Positions 26,748-36,659 are shown, counted from the stretch's first letter. The stretch: DNA of 64,000 nt from Brevibacterium renqingii (GCF_017808105.1 NZ_JADBHF010000012.1:1-64000); one strand, 5' to 3'. Numbers and translations are program-made. The notes: generated by a model not told the origin, from the sequence alone.

Positions 26748-28004
26748 TTGATCACAGCAGCGAGCGTGGGAGAGCAGCTCGAATCAGTGTCGGCCGAGAC
26801 GCCGCGCATCCTCATCGTCGGAGCAGGCATCGCGGGGATCACCCTGGCCCAGCTGCTCAGAGTTCAGGGGCTCGAACCGGTGCTCGTGGACCGGTCCGCC
26901 GACGCGCGACGCATGATCGGAGACAACCGGGCCGGGTACATGCTCGCGCTCATGCCCATGGTCGACCCGATCATCGACGCCCTCGGCGTTCGGGACACCT
27001 ATCTCGACGCCAGCGTCGGCATCGACCGCTATGTCGCCCATGCGCACTCCGGGCGCGTTCTCCGGCAGGACCGCCTCGGCGATCTGCTGGCCGAGTACGG
27101 TGACTACCGGGGGATCTCCCGGGCCGCGCTGCTGACGGTGCTCACCGGTGATGACTGTCCGGTGGCTTTCGGCACCACTGTGTCCGGGCTTGCTGAAGAC
27201 GAGCGATCGGTGACCGTCACGTGGGGCGATGATTCCGGTGCGGCAGCGGAATCGGCGCGTACCGCGTTCGACATCGTCGTCATCGCCGACGGAATGAACT
27301 CGCGGACCCGGGACCTCGCACCGAGTCGCGGCTCCCTCGGCGCAGCCCGGTCGGCAGACGCGGTGGACACCTTGGACACGGCGTGGGGAGGCTGGGTGTG
27401 CTGGGCAGATGCCGACGGGAGCCCGGACGCCGTCGACGAGATCTGGGGCGACGGCTTCTTCCTCGGCATGTATCCGGTCAAGGACGGCATCGGCGTCTTC
27501 CTCGGATGCCCCGACTCACGGGAGCCGCTGGGGCCACGACGGTTCGCCGATGAGGTCAGGGCGAAGCTGAAGGTGCTGACACCACGCATCGACGCCTGCC
27601 TCGAGGCGATCGCCACAGCCCGAGACCCGTTCTTCTGGCCGTTGCGTGACTCCCGCGCTCGCCGTTGGGCCGAGGGACGCACGGTCCTCCTCGGCGATGC
27701 GGCGGCCGGCTTCCTCCCCACGGCCGGCATCGGAGCCGGCATGGCGATGGAATCCGCCCACATGCTCGCCCGTGCGATCGCCGCAGGCCGCGACGACCCG
27801 GTGACAGCGCTGAAGCGCTTCGAGGACCGCCAGCGTCCGCGCGTCGAGGCCGCCCACGAGAATTCACGCGCCCTGGCAGGGCTGATGTTCGATCGGTCCC
27901 GGCTGCTTGCGGCCGCCCGCGACCAGGTGTTCCGGATTCTCAGCATCAGGACCGCACTGAAGCCGATACTCAAGCTGCTCGAGACCCCGGCCGAGCAGAT
28001 GTGA
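26748..28004 (+). CDS. FAD-dependent aromatic-type monooxygenase
   Basis: This 418-aa protein of the p-hydroxybenzoate hydroxylase group has RILIVGAGIAGITLAQLLRVQG near 20-40 (FAD), IVVIADGMNSRTR near 180 (DG motif) and TVLLGDAAAGFLPTAGIGAGMAMESA near 310 (GD motif). It likely uses NAD(P)H and oxygen on a small ring compound, and similar proteins act in tetracycline or urate chemistry. The start TTG 26748 has GAGGAGG nine bases upstream. Confidence 0.83.
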   Translation: MITAASVGEQLESVSAETPRILIVGAGIAGITLAQLLRVQGLEPVLVDRSADARRMIGDNRAGYMLALMPMVDPIIDALGVRDTYLDASVGIDRYVAHAHSGRVLRQDRLGDLLAEYGDYRGISRAALLTVLTGDDCPVAFGTTVSGLAEDERSVTVTWGDDSGAAAESARTAFDIVVIADGMNSRTRDLAPSRGSLGAARSADAVDTLDTAWGGWVCWADADGSPDAVDEIWGDGFFLGMYPVKDGIGVFLGCPDSREPLGPRRFADEVRAKLKVLTPRIDACLEAIATARDPFFWPLRDSRARRWAEGRTVLLGDAAAGFLPTAGIGAGMAMESAHMLARAIAAGRDDPVTALKRFEDRQRPRVEAAHENSRALAGLMFDRSRLLAAARDQVFRILSIRTALKPILKLLETPAEQM

Positions 28005-28109
28005 GCCTGCTCGCACCCGGAGGATCCCCCGTCCGTGACAGGTCCGGCTGTGGTAGGAATGGCCAGGGTCCTCGTGCGTGGACCCGCCGAACCACGAGCG
28101 AGGACGACC

Positions 28110-29588
28110 ATGAGAACACCTGCCGCCGAGGCGACCGGAGAGCGCCGACTCAGACGGGGACTGAAGTCGAGGCACCTGCAGATGATCGCCATCGGCGGGG
28201 CCATCGGCACCGGACTGTTCCTCGGCTCCGGCGGAACGATCTCCCAGGCCGGGCCTGGCGGCGCCGTGCTGGCCTATGCGGCGATCGGCGTCATGGTCCT
28301 CGTCGTCATGCAGTCACTGGGGGAGATGTCCACGCATCTGCCGGTGGCCGGGTCCTTCCACACCTATGGAACGAAGTACGTCAGCCCCTCGTTCGGCTTC
28401 GCGATGGGATGGAACTACTGGTTCAACTGGGCGATCACCCTGGCAGCCGAGCTCGTCGCGGCCGGAGTCATCATGTCCTTCTGGCTGCCCGGCGTGCCGT
28501 CGTGGGTCTGGGCGGCGAGCTTCCTCATCCTCCTCGGCGGTCTGAACTTCCTCTCGTCGAAAGCCTTCGGTGAGGGTGAGTTCTGGTTCGCCGCCATCAA
28601 AGTCATCGCCGTGCTGGCGTTCCTCGTCCTCGGTGTGCTGATGATCGTCGGCATCATCGGAGGCTCCGCGCCGGGACTGCGCAACTGGACGACGGGAGAG
28701 GCACCGTTCGTCGGCGGCTGGATGTCGGTCATCAGTGTGTTCATGATCGCCGGCTTCTCCTTCCAGGGGACAGAACTCGTCGGTGTCACGGCCGGGGAGT
28801 CGGAGAACCCGCGCAAGGACATGCCGCGAGCCATCCGGACCGTGTTCTGGCGCATCATGCTCTTCTACATCGGCGCCATCGTGATCATCGGCTTCCTGCT
28901 GCCCTACACCGATCCGTCGCTGCTGGCCTCGGCGAACAACGAGGACGTCACCGCTTCGCCATTCACGCTCGTGTTCGAACGCGCCGGAATCGCCGTGGCC
29001 GCGGGAATCATGAATGCCGTCATCCTCACCGCGATCCTCTCGGCCGGCAACTCGGGCCTCTACGCCTCGACCCGCATGCTCTACGCCATGGCCAAGGACG
29101 GAACCGCGCCGAGGCTGTTCGCCCGACTCAACGAGCGCGGAGTGCCGGTCATGGCACTGCTTGCCACCGCCGTGATCGGACTGTTCGGGTTCCTCTCCGA
29201 GGTCATGGGCGACGGAGGTGCTTACACGTGGCTGATGAACGTCTCGGGCCTGTCCGGATTCATCGTGTGGGTCGGCATCGCCTGGTGTCATTTCAGGTTC
29301 CGACGTGCTTACCTGCGGCAGGGGCATTCGGTCGACGGGCTGCCGTACCGTGCTCCGCTGTTTCCGATCGGTCCGATCATTGCGCTGATCATGCTCATCG
29401 TCGTCATCATCGGCCAGAACGTGCAGGCCGTCGTCAACGGCCGCCTGCTCGAAGTCGCCAGCGCCTATGCCGGTCTGCCGGCATTCCTGCTGCTGTGGCT
29501 CGGGCACCGAGTGATCACGGGCCGACGTTCGCGGATCGTCCGACTCGAAGAGATGGACGTCGCCGGCCTCGAGGTCAAGGCGCCCTGA
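28110..29588 (+). CDS. Amino acid permease (APC superfamily, LysP/AAP-like)
   Basis: This 492-aa transporter has about twelve membrane segments. It opens with LKSRHLQMIAIGGAIGTGLFLGSG, the amino-acid-binding first helix of the AAP family, and has the consensus GESENPRKDMPRAIR near 245. It is likely a proton-coupled importer of basic or polar amino acids. ATG 28110 follows GCGAGGACGACC. An upstream extension to 28035 is not needed. Confidence 0.9.
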   Translation: MRTPAAEATGERRLRRGLKSRHLQMIAIGGAIGTGLFLGSGGTISQAGPGGAVLAYAAIGVMVLVVMQSLGEMSTHLPVAGSFHTYGTKYVSPSFGFAMGWNYWFNWAITLAAELVAAGVIMSFWLPGVPSWVWAASFLILLGGLNFLSSKAFGEGEFWFAAIKVIAVLAFLVLGVLMIVGIIGGSAPGLRNWTTGEAPFVGGWMSVISVFMIAGFSFQGTELVGVTAGESENPRKDMPRAIRTVFWRIMLFYIGAIVIIGFLLPYTDPSLLASANNEDVTASPFTLVFERAGIAVAAGIMNAVILTAILSAGNSGLYASTRMLYAMAKDGTAPRLFARLNERGVPVMALLATAVIGLFGFLSEVMGDGGAYTWLMNVSGLSGFIVWVGIAWCHFRFRRAYLRQGHSVDGLPYRAPLFPIGPIIALIMLIVVIIGQNVQAVVNGRLLEVASAYAGLPAFLLLWLGHRVITGRRSRIVRLEEMDVAGLEVKAP

Positions 29589-29650
29589 AGAAGCCGGACA
29601 CATGCCGACACGAACGGCCGTGAGTGTGCATTTCTGAGTTCGACAATGGG

Positions 29651-29669
29651 TTAAGCTAGGCTCGCCTTA
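29651..29669. promoter_or_regulatory. DtxR/IdeR-type iron box
   Basis: TTAAGCTAGGCTCGCCTTA matches about 14 of 19 positions of the DtxR consensus TTAGGTTAGSCTAACCTAA. It lies 18 bp before the siderophore-binding protein gene, so iron-loaded DtxR/DmdR should repress it. Confidence 0.7.
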
Positions 29670-29687
29670 CTATTCGAAAAGGAAGCC

Positions 29688-30644
29688 ATGCGCCGAACAC
29701 TCGCCCCGATTCTTGCCTCCCTGCTCGTCCTCGCCGGTTGCGGCGGAGGCGGCTCGGACTCCGCGGACACCTCCGGGCCCAACGTCGACACCAAATTCGG
29801 GTCTGTCGAAGTCCCCGCCGACCCGCAGAAAGTCGTTGCCCTGGGCTGGGGAGATGCCGAAACGGCTCTGGCCCTGGGCGTACAGCCTGTCGGGGCCTCC
29901 GACTGGGTCGAATTCGGCGGCAAAGGCGTCGGTCCCTGGGCCGAAGACCTCTACGACGAGGCTCCGGAGATCATCGCCACCATGGAGCCCGACTACGAAG
30001 CGATCGCGGCCCTCGAACCGGACCTCATCCTCGACACGAAGAGCTCCGGCGAACAGAAACGCTACGATCGCCTCTCCGAGATCGCGCCGACCGTCGGTCC
30101 TCCGAAGGGTGGGGACGACTACCTGACGACCATGGACCAGCAGGTCGAACTCGTCTCCCAGGCGCTGGGCAAGGAGGACAAGGGCGAGAAGCTGCTGAAG
30201 GACCTCGACGCGAAATTCGCCGAAGCCCGCAAGTCCCATCCGGACTTCGACGGGAAGTCCGTGGCCGTGGCCGCGAAGACCTCGGAAGGCTGGGGTGCCT
30301 ATATCGACGGCACCGAGCGGGTGCAGTTCATGGAGAACCTCGGTTTCACCCAGTCGGAGAAGATCTCGGCGCTCGAACCCGAAGGCTTCACCGCACCGAT
30401 CTCGGAGGAGAATCTCGATCAGCTCGACGCGGACCTGCTCGTCGTGTTCCCCATCTACATCAAGGATTCCGAGGTCACCGACGACTCCGCTTTCAAGCGG
30501 GTGCCTGCCGTTGAGGACGGCCACGCCCTGGTGCTGACCGAAGACCTCAACGACGTGCGCCAGGCGTTCTCCCTCAACTCGGTGCTCTCGGCGGCCTACG
30601 CCGCTGACAGAATGCCCGAACTCATCGAGAAGCATCTGGGCTGA
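29688..30644 (+). CDS. Iron-siderophore ABC transporter substrate-binding lipoprotein
   Basis: This 318-aa FecB/FhuD-like binding protein has a signal peptide with lipobox VLAGC at 14-18, a Gly/Ser linker, VVALGWGDAETALALGVQPVG near 50 and EPDLILDTKSSGEQKRYDRLSEIAPTV near 108. It captures ferric siderophore outside the membrane and hands it to a FecCD-type permease, probably the operon at 33576-36564. It is expressed from its own iron-boxed promoter. Confidence 0.9.
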   Translation: MRRTLAPILASLLVLAGCGGGGSDSADTSGPNVDTKFGSVEVPADPQKVVALGWGDAETALALGVQPVGASDWVEFGGKGVGPWAEDLYDEAPEIIATMEPDYEAIAALEPDLILDTKSSGEQKRYDRLSEIAPTVGPPKGGDDYLTTMDQQVELVSQALGKEDKGEKLLKDLDAKFAEARKSHPDFDGKSVAVAAKTSEGWGAYIDGTERVQFMENLGFTQSEKISALEPEGFTAPISEENLDQLDADLLVVFPIYIKDSEVTDDSAFKRVPAVEDGHALVLTEDLNDVRQAFSLNSVLSAAYAADRMPELIEKHLG

Positions 30645-30693
30645 GTCGCTCGGGCGGCCGCTCGGCGCTCGACGCCCGTCGTCGGAGTCGGCT

Positions 30694-31158
30694 TCAGCTG
30701 TGGCGTCCGCCGCGCAGCGCCTCGAGGCCGATGTCGATGATGCGCGCGTGGCGGACCTCGGCGAGCGAGCCGATCGGCAGCCACTCGGCGCGGTCGGTCG
30801 TCCCGCCGACTTCGAGGGTGCCGAGCGTGCCTCCGGTGATCCGGGCCTCGAAGACGACCCGTGCGCCTTTGAACGGCCGCGGGGCCGAGGTCCCGAACGC
30901 AGGATTGCGACGCGACTCCGTGAACGTATGCGTGGTCAGAGGGCGGATCAGCTCGGCATCGTAGCCGGTCTCCTCTTTGATCTCGCGTATCGTGCCCTCT
31001 TCGATGCTCTCGTCGAATTCGATGCCCCCTCCGGGGAGCGTCCAGATCGCGTGGACGTGGTCCCGACCGCCGTTGAACCAGCTGAGAAGGACTTCATCAT
31101 CGTCGTTGACGATGACGGCATAACCGGCAAGTCGAGTGTCATATTCGGAGAAGTGCAT
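30694..31158 (-). CDS. Nudix hydrolase
   Basis: This 154-aa protein has a complete Nudix box (G-x5-E-x7-REUXEExGU) from GGGIEFDESIEEG through REIKEETGYDAEL near residues 44-70, which binds metal and the diphosphate. The substrate is unknown. TAGGGT (31170-31165) is followed by six bases and ATG 31158 (leaderless). Confidence 0.9.
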   Translation of the reverse strand: MHFSEYDTRLAGYAVIVNDDDEVLLSWFNGGRDHVHAIWTLPGGGIEFDESIEEGTIREIKEETGYDAELIRPLTTHTFTESRRNPAFGTSAPRPFKGARVVFEARITGGTLGTLEVGGTTDRAEWLPIGSLAEVRHARIIDIGLEALRGGRHS

Positions 31159-31231
31159 GACCTCACCCTACCCGCGCCCGTGACAGGGGAGCGGCTGTCA
31201 GCCTCGCCTCCTGACCCGCTAGGCTGGAGTG

Positions 31232-32020
31232 GTGACCACCATCTTCAGCAAGCGCGTGGGTGAGACCGGCCGACGCATCGTGTTCCTCCACGGACTGTTC
31301 GGCCGCGGCAAGAACTTCACCCGGATCGCCAAGGCGCTCGCCCCCGAGTTCTCGAGCCTGCTCGTCGACCTGCCCAACCACGGAGACTCCGATTGGACCG
31401 CAGCGTTCGACTACATCGAAATCGCCGATGCAGTCGCGGATCATATCGCCGAGGTGACCGAGGCCGAACAGCGGCCGGTGCACCTGGTGGGACATTCCCT
31501 CGGCGGCAAGGTCGCCATGGTCCTCGCCCTGCGCCGCCCCGATCTCATCGACCGGCTCGTCATCGTCGACATCGCCCCCAAGGCCGGCGGATCCACTGGC
31601 GTCTTCGAGCATCTGCTCTCGAGCCTGGCCGACCTCGACCTCGACCGAGTGGAATCGCGCACGGACGCCGACGTCGCCCTGCAGGAGCCGATTCCGGAGG
31701 CTGCCACCAGGGGATTCCTGCTGCAGAACCTGCGCCCGACCTCGTCAGGCTATGCCTGGCAGCCCAACCTCGAACTCCTGTACTCGAGCCTCGATGCCAT
31801 CGGCGACTTCCCGGATATGGGCGATGCGCAGTTCGACCACCCTGTCTTGTGGGTGGCAGGCGAGGACTCCGAGTACATCAGCAGAGATGACCTGCCGCAG
31901 ATGCGCGCACTGTTCCCGCGGACCACACTGCTCACCGTCAAGGGCTCAGGACACTGGGTGCATTCGGAGAAGCCGCAGGCCTTCGTCTCAGCTCTGACCA
32001 CTTTCTTCGGCAGATCCTGA
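31232..32020 (+). CDS. Alpha/beta hydrolase (YbfF-like esterase)
   Basis: This 262-aa serine hydrolase has IVFLHGLFGRGKNF (oxyanion region), nucleophile elbow GHSLGG near 88, acid in WVAGEDSEYI and catalytic His in GSGHWVHSEKP. The substrate is an unknown ester or thioester. TAGGCT at 31220-31225 followed by six bases supports GTG 31232 as a leaderless start; GTG 31229 is adjacent and in frame. Confidence 0.87.
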   Translation: MTTIFSKRVGETGRRIVFLHGLFGRGKNFTRIAKALAPEFSSLLVDLPNHGDSDWTAAFDYIEIADAVADHIAEVTEAEQRPVHLVGHSLGGKVAMVLALRRPDLIDRLVIVDIAPKAGGSTGVFEHLLSSLADLDLDRVESRTDADVALQEPIPEAATRGFLLQNLRPTSSGYAWQPNLELLYSSLDAIGDFPDMGDAQFDHPVLWVAGEDSEYISRDDLPQMRALFPRTTLLTVKGSGHWVHSEKPQAFVSALTTFFGRS

Positions 32021-32095
32021 CGAAGGAATATGCTGAAGAGGTCCGACGTTGCCCCAACGAGCTCGTCATAGTCACCTATGTTTCAGGAGGAATGC

Positions 32096-33004
32096 GTGAG
32101 CACTTCGATCCCGGTCGATGGCACACCGAAGTTCGCCGAGTACGCGGACGGAACACGACTGGTCAGCACCGAATGGGTTGCTGAACATGCCGGCGACCCC
32201 GGACTCGTCATCGTCGAAAGCGACGAGGATGTGCTGCTCTACGAGACCGGCCACATCCCCGGAGCCGTCAAGGTCGATTGGCACACCGAGCTCAATGACA
32301 CAGTGACCCGCGACTACGTCGATGGCGAAGGCTTCGCAGCGCTCATGTCCGCCAAGGGCATCTCGCGAGATGACACCATCGTCGTCTACGGAGACAAGTC
32401 CAACTGGTGGGCAGCCTACGCCCTGTGGGTGTTCACCCTCTTCGGCCACGAAGACGTCCGGCTCATGGACGGCGGACGTGCCAAATGGCAGGCAGAGGGC
32501 CGTGAGATGACGACCGAGAAGCCGAAGCCCGCGCCCACCGACTATCCCGTCGTCGAACGCGACGACTCGGCCATCCGCGCCTTCCTGCCCGAGGTTCGCG
32601 ACAGCCTCGGCGCATTGCCTCTCATTGACGTGCGCAGCCCCGAGGAGTACTCCGGCGAACGCACCCACATGCCCGCGTACCCGGAGGAGGGCGCCCTGCG
32701 AGGCGGTCATATCCCGGGCGCGAAGTCCATGCCCTGGGGCAAGGCGGCCAATGAGGACGGCACGTTCAAATCCGCGGCCGAGCTCAAGGAGCTCTACACG
32801 GAGCAGGCCGGTCTGGGAAGAAGCGACGAGGTCATCGCCTACTGCCGCATCGGCGAACGCTCCAGCCACACCTGGTTCGTTCTCAAACACCTGCTCGGGT
32901 ACGAGAACGTCCGCAATTACGACGGGTCCTGGACCGAATGGGGCAACGTTGTGGGCGTGCCGATCGCCACCGGTTCCGAGCCCGGGGAGGTGCGCGGAGC
33001 CTGA
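32096..33004 (+). CDS. sseA: Thiosulfate/3-mercaptopyruvate sulfurtransferase
   Basis: This 302-aa enzyme has two rhodanese domains. The first is inactive ([15 protein letters not shown]). The second has the persulfide Cys in [16 protein letters not shown] near 245. It transfers sulfane sulfur to cyanide or a thiol. GTG 32096 follows AGGAGG by five bases; the ATG 32078 start would overlap the ribosome site. The stop overlaps the SufE-like gene (TGATG), suggesting sulfur hand-off. Confidence 0.9.
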   Translation: MSTSIPVDGTPKFAEYADGTRLVSTEWVAEHAGDPGLVIVESDEDVLLYETGHIPGAVKVDWHTELNDTVTRDYVDGEGFAALMSAKGISRDDTIVVYGDKSNWWAAYALWVFTLFGHEDVRLMDGGRAKWQAEGREMTTEKPKPAPTDYPVVERDDSAIRAFLPEVRDSLGALPLIDVRSPEEYSGERTHMPAYPEEGALRGGHIPGAKSMPWGKAANEDGTFKSAAELKELYTEQAGLGRSDEVIAYCRIGERSSHTWFVLKHLLGYENVRNYDGSWTEWGNVVGVPIATGSEPGEVRGA

Positions 33005-33489
33005 TGACCGCCGAAACCGCGCCCGAGACCGCCGACCTGCCGGAGGGCCTGGCAGACATCGTCAACGACTTCGCCGACACCGAGACCGATGACCGTCTGC
33101 AGCTGCTGCTGGAGTTCGCGACCGATCTTCCCGAGCTGCCCGCGCAGTACACGGATCATCCGGAGCTGCTCGAGCCCGTGCCCGAATGCCAGTCGCCGAT
33201 CTTCCTCGTCACCGAGGTCGAGAGCCCCGAAGCCGGGGACGAAGCGGTCGTGCGGCTGCACTTCTCCGCGCCGCCGGAGTCGCCCACGACCCGCGGGTTC
33301 GCCGGGATCCTGCACGATGGCCTCGACGGTGCCACTGCCGGGACGATCCTGTCGGTCCCGTCGGATCTGCCTCTGCGGCTGTCGCTGTCGGCAATCGTCA
33401 GCCCGCTGCGGCTGCGCGGAATGAGCGGAATGCTCTCGCGCATCCAGCGACAGGTGTCCGAGAGGATCGGCAAGATCACAGCCGGTTGA
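33004..33489 (+). CDS. SufE family sulfur-acceptor protein
   Basis: This 161-aa protein has LADIVNDFADTETDDRLQLLLEFATDLPELP and the conserved Cys in EPVPECQSPIFL near residue 62, which accepts persulfide in SufE proteins. Pairing with a sulfurtransferase instead of SufS suggests it relays sulfur from SseA. It is translationally coupled to that gene. Confidence 0.87.
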   Translation: MTAETAPETADLPEGLADIVNDFADTETDDRLQLLLEFATDLPELPAQYTDHPELLEPVPECQSPIFLVTEVESPEAGDEAVVRLHFSAPPESPTTRGFAGILHDGLDGATAGTILSVPSDLPLRLSLSAIVSPLRLRGMSGMLSRIQRQVSERIGKITAG

Positions 33490-33529
33490 GCCTCATATCG
33501 CTTGGCTGAGATGGCCGCGTGAGTTACAG

Positions 33530-33548
33530 TGTGGTTAGCCTGCCCTTA
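33530..33548. promoter_or_regulatory. DtxR/IdeR-type iron box
   Basis: TGTGGTTAGCCTGCCCTTA matches about 14 of 19 consensus positions, with the central GGTTAGCCT exact. It lies 27 bp before the first permease gene of the siderophore uptake operon. Confidence 0.65.
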
Positions 33549-33575
33549 GTCGCCGCACTCGAGAAGGACCATCAG

Positions 33576-34643
33576 ATGACCGGTTCCGCCACCGCTTCTG
33601 CGGCGAAACCGCACACTGACAGCGGTCAGCCCGCTGGTCGGAAACTGTGGTTCAAGCGTGTGGTGGGGCTGGTGACCGCCTGCATCGTGCTCATCGTCGT
33701 GGTGCTGGCCTCACTGGCCATCGGTGCCCGCGACATGCCCGTGTCCGAAGTCCTCGGCGCGTTCTTCTCACCCAACGGCAGCGATGACCAGCTCGTCGTC
33801 CTCGAACTCCGCCTGCCGCGGACCGTGCTCGGCGTCCTCGTCGGCATGGGGCTGGGCCTGGCCGGAGGCCTCATCCAAGCCCTGACGCGCAACCCCTTGG
33901 CGGACCCTGGCATCCTCGGCGTCAACGCCGGAGCCTCCTTCGCTGTCACCATCGGAGTCGCGTTCTTCGGAATCACCTCGATCACCGGCTATATCTGGTT
34001 CGCCTTCCTCGGCGCGCTGATCGCCACGATCGGGGTCTACATCATCGGATCCTCGGGACGCAGCCGCACGGTCGACCCGATCCGCCTCACATTGGCCGGA
34101 GTCGCCGTGGCCGCGGTGCTCACCGGGCTCACCAAGGGGATCCTGCTCACGAATGAACGCGCATTCGACGCGTTCCGGTCGTGGGACGTAGGTGCGATCG
34201 CCGGCCGCGACTTCGACACGATCACCGCGATCCTGCCGTTCATGATCATCGGCATCGTACTCGCCCTGGCCCTGTCCCATTCGCTCAACGCGGTGGCGCT
34301 CGGGGACGATCTGGCCGCCAGCCTGGGAACCTCGGTCAACCGCACTCGAGTGTTCTCCATCCTCGCCGTGACCCTGCTGGCCGGAGCGGCCACGGCAGCC
34401 GCCGGCCCGATCGGCTTCATCGGACTGATGATCCCGCACATCGCTCGGTGGATCGTCGGCACCGATCAGAGGTGGATCCTCGGATACTCGCTCGTGCTCT
34501 CTCCCATCCTGCTCCTGGCCTCCGATGTGATCGGAAGAGTGGTGATGAAACCCGGCGAACTCCAGGTCGGAGTCGTCACCGCATTCGTCGGTGCACCGGT
34601 GCTCATCGCCCTGGTCCGTCGGAAGAAGGCGAGCGGTCTGTGA
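33576..34643 (+). CDS. FecCD-type siderophore ABC permease 1
   Basis: This 355-aa membrane protein has about nine to ten helices. LRLPRTVLGVLVGMGLGLAGGLIQALTRNPLADPGILGVNAGA is the FecCD signature near 85-130, and the C-terminal AAAGPIGFIGLMIPHIAR contacts the ATPase. ATG 33576 follows GAGAAGGA; an in-frame ATG at 33519 lies upstream of the iron box and is rejected. It forms a heterodimer with the next gene product. Confidence 0.92.
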   Translation: MTGSATASAAKPHTDSGQPAGRKLWFKRVVGLVTACIVLIVVVLASLAIGARDMPVSEVLGAFFSPNGSDDQLVVLELRLPRTVLGVLVGMGLGLAGGLIQALTRNPLADPGILGVNAGASFAVTIGVAFFGITSITGYIWFAFLGALIATIGVYIIGSSGRSRTVDPIRLTLAGVAVAAVLTGLTKGILLTNERAFDAFRSWDVGAIAGRDFDTITAILPFMIIGIVLALALSHSLNAVALGDDLAASLGTSVNRTRVFSILAVTLLAGAATAAAGPIGFIGLMIPHIARWIVGTDQRWILGYSLVLSPILLLASDVIGRVVMKPGELQVGVVTAFVGAPVLIALVRRKKASGL

Positions 34644-35743
34644 AAACCAGCCATCTTGCGGTGCAGGAACGCACACTGTGTCCTCATCCGAGAACCCTGC
34701 CGGGGGAGAGGGTCGACTTCGGTCGGCCGATGCTGCGTGTCTTCGGCGTTCGACTCGACATGCGCGTCCTCATCACCGCCGGCATCGTGGCGCTTCTCGC
34801 TCTGGCCTGCGGATTCGCCGGTCTCATGCTCGGGAAGTTCTCCCTCTCCATCGGAGAAGTCTTCCAAGGCCTGGTCGGGATGGCGGACAAGCGCATCGTC
34901 AACACCGTGGTCGGTGAGTGGCGCGCCCCGCGTGTGCTCGCCGGCATCGTCCTCGGCGCCGGGCTCGGAGTCTCCGGAGCTGTCTTCCAGTCGCTGACTC
35001 GCAATCCACTCGGCTCCCCGGACATCATCGGTTTCTCCACCGGGGCCTACACCGGTGGAATCGTCACCATCATCGTCTTCGGCACGAGCTTCGTCTCGAC
35101 CGCCGCCGGAGCGATCATCGGTGGACTGCTCACCGCCGTGATCGTCTACATGCTCACCTGGAAGGGCGGAGTCCAAGGCTTCCGCCTCATCATTGTCGGC
35201 ATCGCTCTGACAGCGATGCTCAACGCCTTCAACACGTGGCTGATCCTGCGGGCCGACCTCGAACTGGCCATGGCCGCGGCCACCTGGGGTGCGGGAACAC
35301 TGAACGGGATGGGGTGGTCGACTATCGCTCCCGCCGCTGTCGCCACCGTTGTCCTGGGACTGGCCTGTGGGCTCTTCGCGCGTGACCTCGGGACCCTGGA
35401 GCTCGGCGACTACGCTTCCAAAGCCTTGGGGGTGCGGAACGAGCCTGTGCGCGCAGCCCTCATCGTCGTCGCGGTGGCGCTCGTGGCAGTGGTCACGGCG
35501 GCCGCCGGACCGATCGCGTTCGTGGCATTGGCCGCCCCGCAGATCGGACGGCGGATCGCCAAAGCGCAGGGAACCAGCCTGCTCGCCTCTGCCGCTGTCG
35601 GTGCTCTGCTCCTCGTGGCCGCCGACCTCATCGCTCAGCATGCCTTCGGCGACATCCAACTGCCTGTCGGCATCATCACCGTGAGCATCGGCGGAATCTA
35701 TCTCATCTGGCTCCTCATCCAAGAAGCTCGGAAGGCATCATGA
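34640..35743 (+). CDS. FecCD-type siderophore ABC permease 2
   Basis: This 367-aa partner permease has EWRAPRVLAGIVLGAGLGVSGAVFQSLTRNPLGSPDIIGFSTGA near 105-150 and AAAGPIAFVALAAPQIGRR near 285. GTG 34640 overlaps the previous stop (GTGA), indicating coupling. An open frame continues upstream antisense-like to 34181 and is rejected. Confidence 0.92.
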   Translation: MKTSHLAVQERTLCPHPRTLPGERVDFGRPMLRVFGVRLDMRVLITAGIVALLALACGFAGLMLGKFSLSIGEVFQGLVGMADKRIVNTVVGEWRAPRVLAGIVLGAGLGVSGAVFQSLTRNPLGSPDIIGFSTGAYTGGIVTIIVFGTSFVSTAAGAIIGGLLTAVIVYMLTWKGGVQGFRLIIVGIALTAMLNAFNTWLILRADLELAMAAATWGAGTLNGMGWSTIAPAAVATVVLGLACGLFARDLGTLELGDYASKALGVRNEPVRAALIVVAVALVAVVTAAAGPIAFVALAAPQIGRRIAKAQGTSLLASAAVGALLLVAADLIAQHAFGDIQLPVGIITVSIGGIYLIWLLIQEARKAS

Positions 35744-36564
35744 GCACTCTCAACGCCGACACACACTCGCCCCTGGTCGCCCAGCATCTCGATCTGGCCT
35801 ATGACCACCGCGAGATCGTGAGCGACCTCGATGTGGCCATCCCCGACGGGAAGTTCACAGTCATCGTCGGACCCAATGCGTGCGGGAAGTCCACTCTGCT
35901 GCGAGCCCTCGCCAGGCTGCTCCCTCCCGCTGACGGTGCAGTGCTGCTCGACGGGAACAACATCGCGAAGATGAAGACGAAGAAGATTGCCCAGCGTCTG
36001 GGGCTCCTCCCACAGACATCCATCGCTCCGGAAGGCATCACGGTCGCTGAACTCGTGGCCCGCGGTCGCCACCCGCACCAGTCGTTTCTCCGTCAGTGGA
36101 CCGATGCCGACGAAGCCGCTGTGCTCTCGGCACTGCGAGCGACGAACACCGAAGAGCTGTCATCGCGGCAGGTCGACGAGCTATCCGGCGGTCAGCGCCA
36201 GCGGGTCTGGGTGGCCATGGTTCTGGCCCAGGAGACCTCGCTGCTGCTGCTCGACGAGCCGACGACCTTCCTCGACGTCGCCTTCCAGATCGAACTGCTC
36301 GACCTGTTCTGCCAGCTCAATCACGAGTACGGCCACACACTCGTCGCGGTGCTCCACGACCTGAATCAGGCCTGTCGCTACGCGGATGAGATCATCGCGA
36401 TGAAGGACGGCGAGATCGTCGCCCAGGGCAGACCCGAGGAGATCATCACCGCCGAACTCGTCGACGAGGTCTTCGGCATCGGCTGCACCGTCATCGACGA
36501 CCCCGTGACCGGAGCGCCGATGATTGTGGCGGGTATGCCGAAGAAGACCTTCGCCGACAGGTGA
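35740..36564 (+). CDS. Siderophore ABC transporter ATPase
   Basis: This 274-aa FepC/FecE-like ATPase has Walker A GPNACGKS near residue 44, Q-loop LLPQTS, signature LSGGQRQR near 148, Walker B LLLLDEPTTFLD near 168 and H-loop VLHDLNQACRYAD. The ATG overlaps the permease stop (ATGA). It completes the iron-regulated importer. Confidence 0.94.
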   Translation: MSTLNADTHSPLVAQHLDLAYDHREIVSDLDVAIPDGKFTVIVGPNACGKSTLLRALARLLPPADGAVLLDGNNIAKMKTKKIAQRLGLLPQTSIAPEGITVAELVARGRHPHQSFLRQWTDADEAAVLSALRATNTEELSSRQVDELSGGQRQRVWVAMVLAQETSLLLLDEPTTFLDVAFQIELLDLFCQLNHEYGHTLVAVLHDLNQACRYADEIIAMKDGEIVAQGRPEEIITAELVDEVFGIGCTVIDDPVTGAPMIVAGMPKKTFADR

Positions 36565-36659
36565 GCCGGATGCGGACTGCATCTTCAGCTGCGCCGATCA
36601 CGGGGAAGTGACGAAGCAGATCGCGCCCGGTGCTCAGGACCAGTTCGCGAGGTAAGAAC

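Noticed and set aside
28314..29603. 429-codon minus-strand frame opposite the amino-acid permease
   Set aside because: Asp/His/Glu/Arg-rich mirror of a membrane-protein gene; typical antisense artefact.
30651..30680. GC-rich partial dyad after the siderophore-binding protein gene as terminator
   Set aside because: The stem is short and interrupted; not convincing compared with the other terminators in the window.
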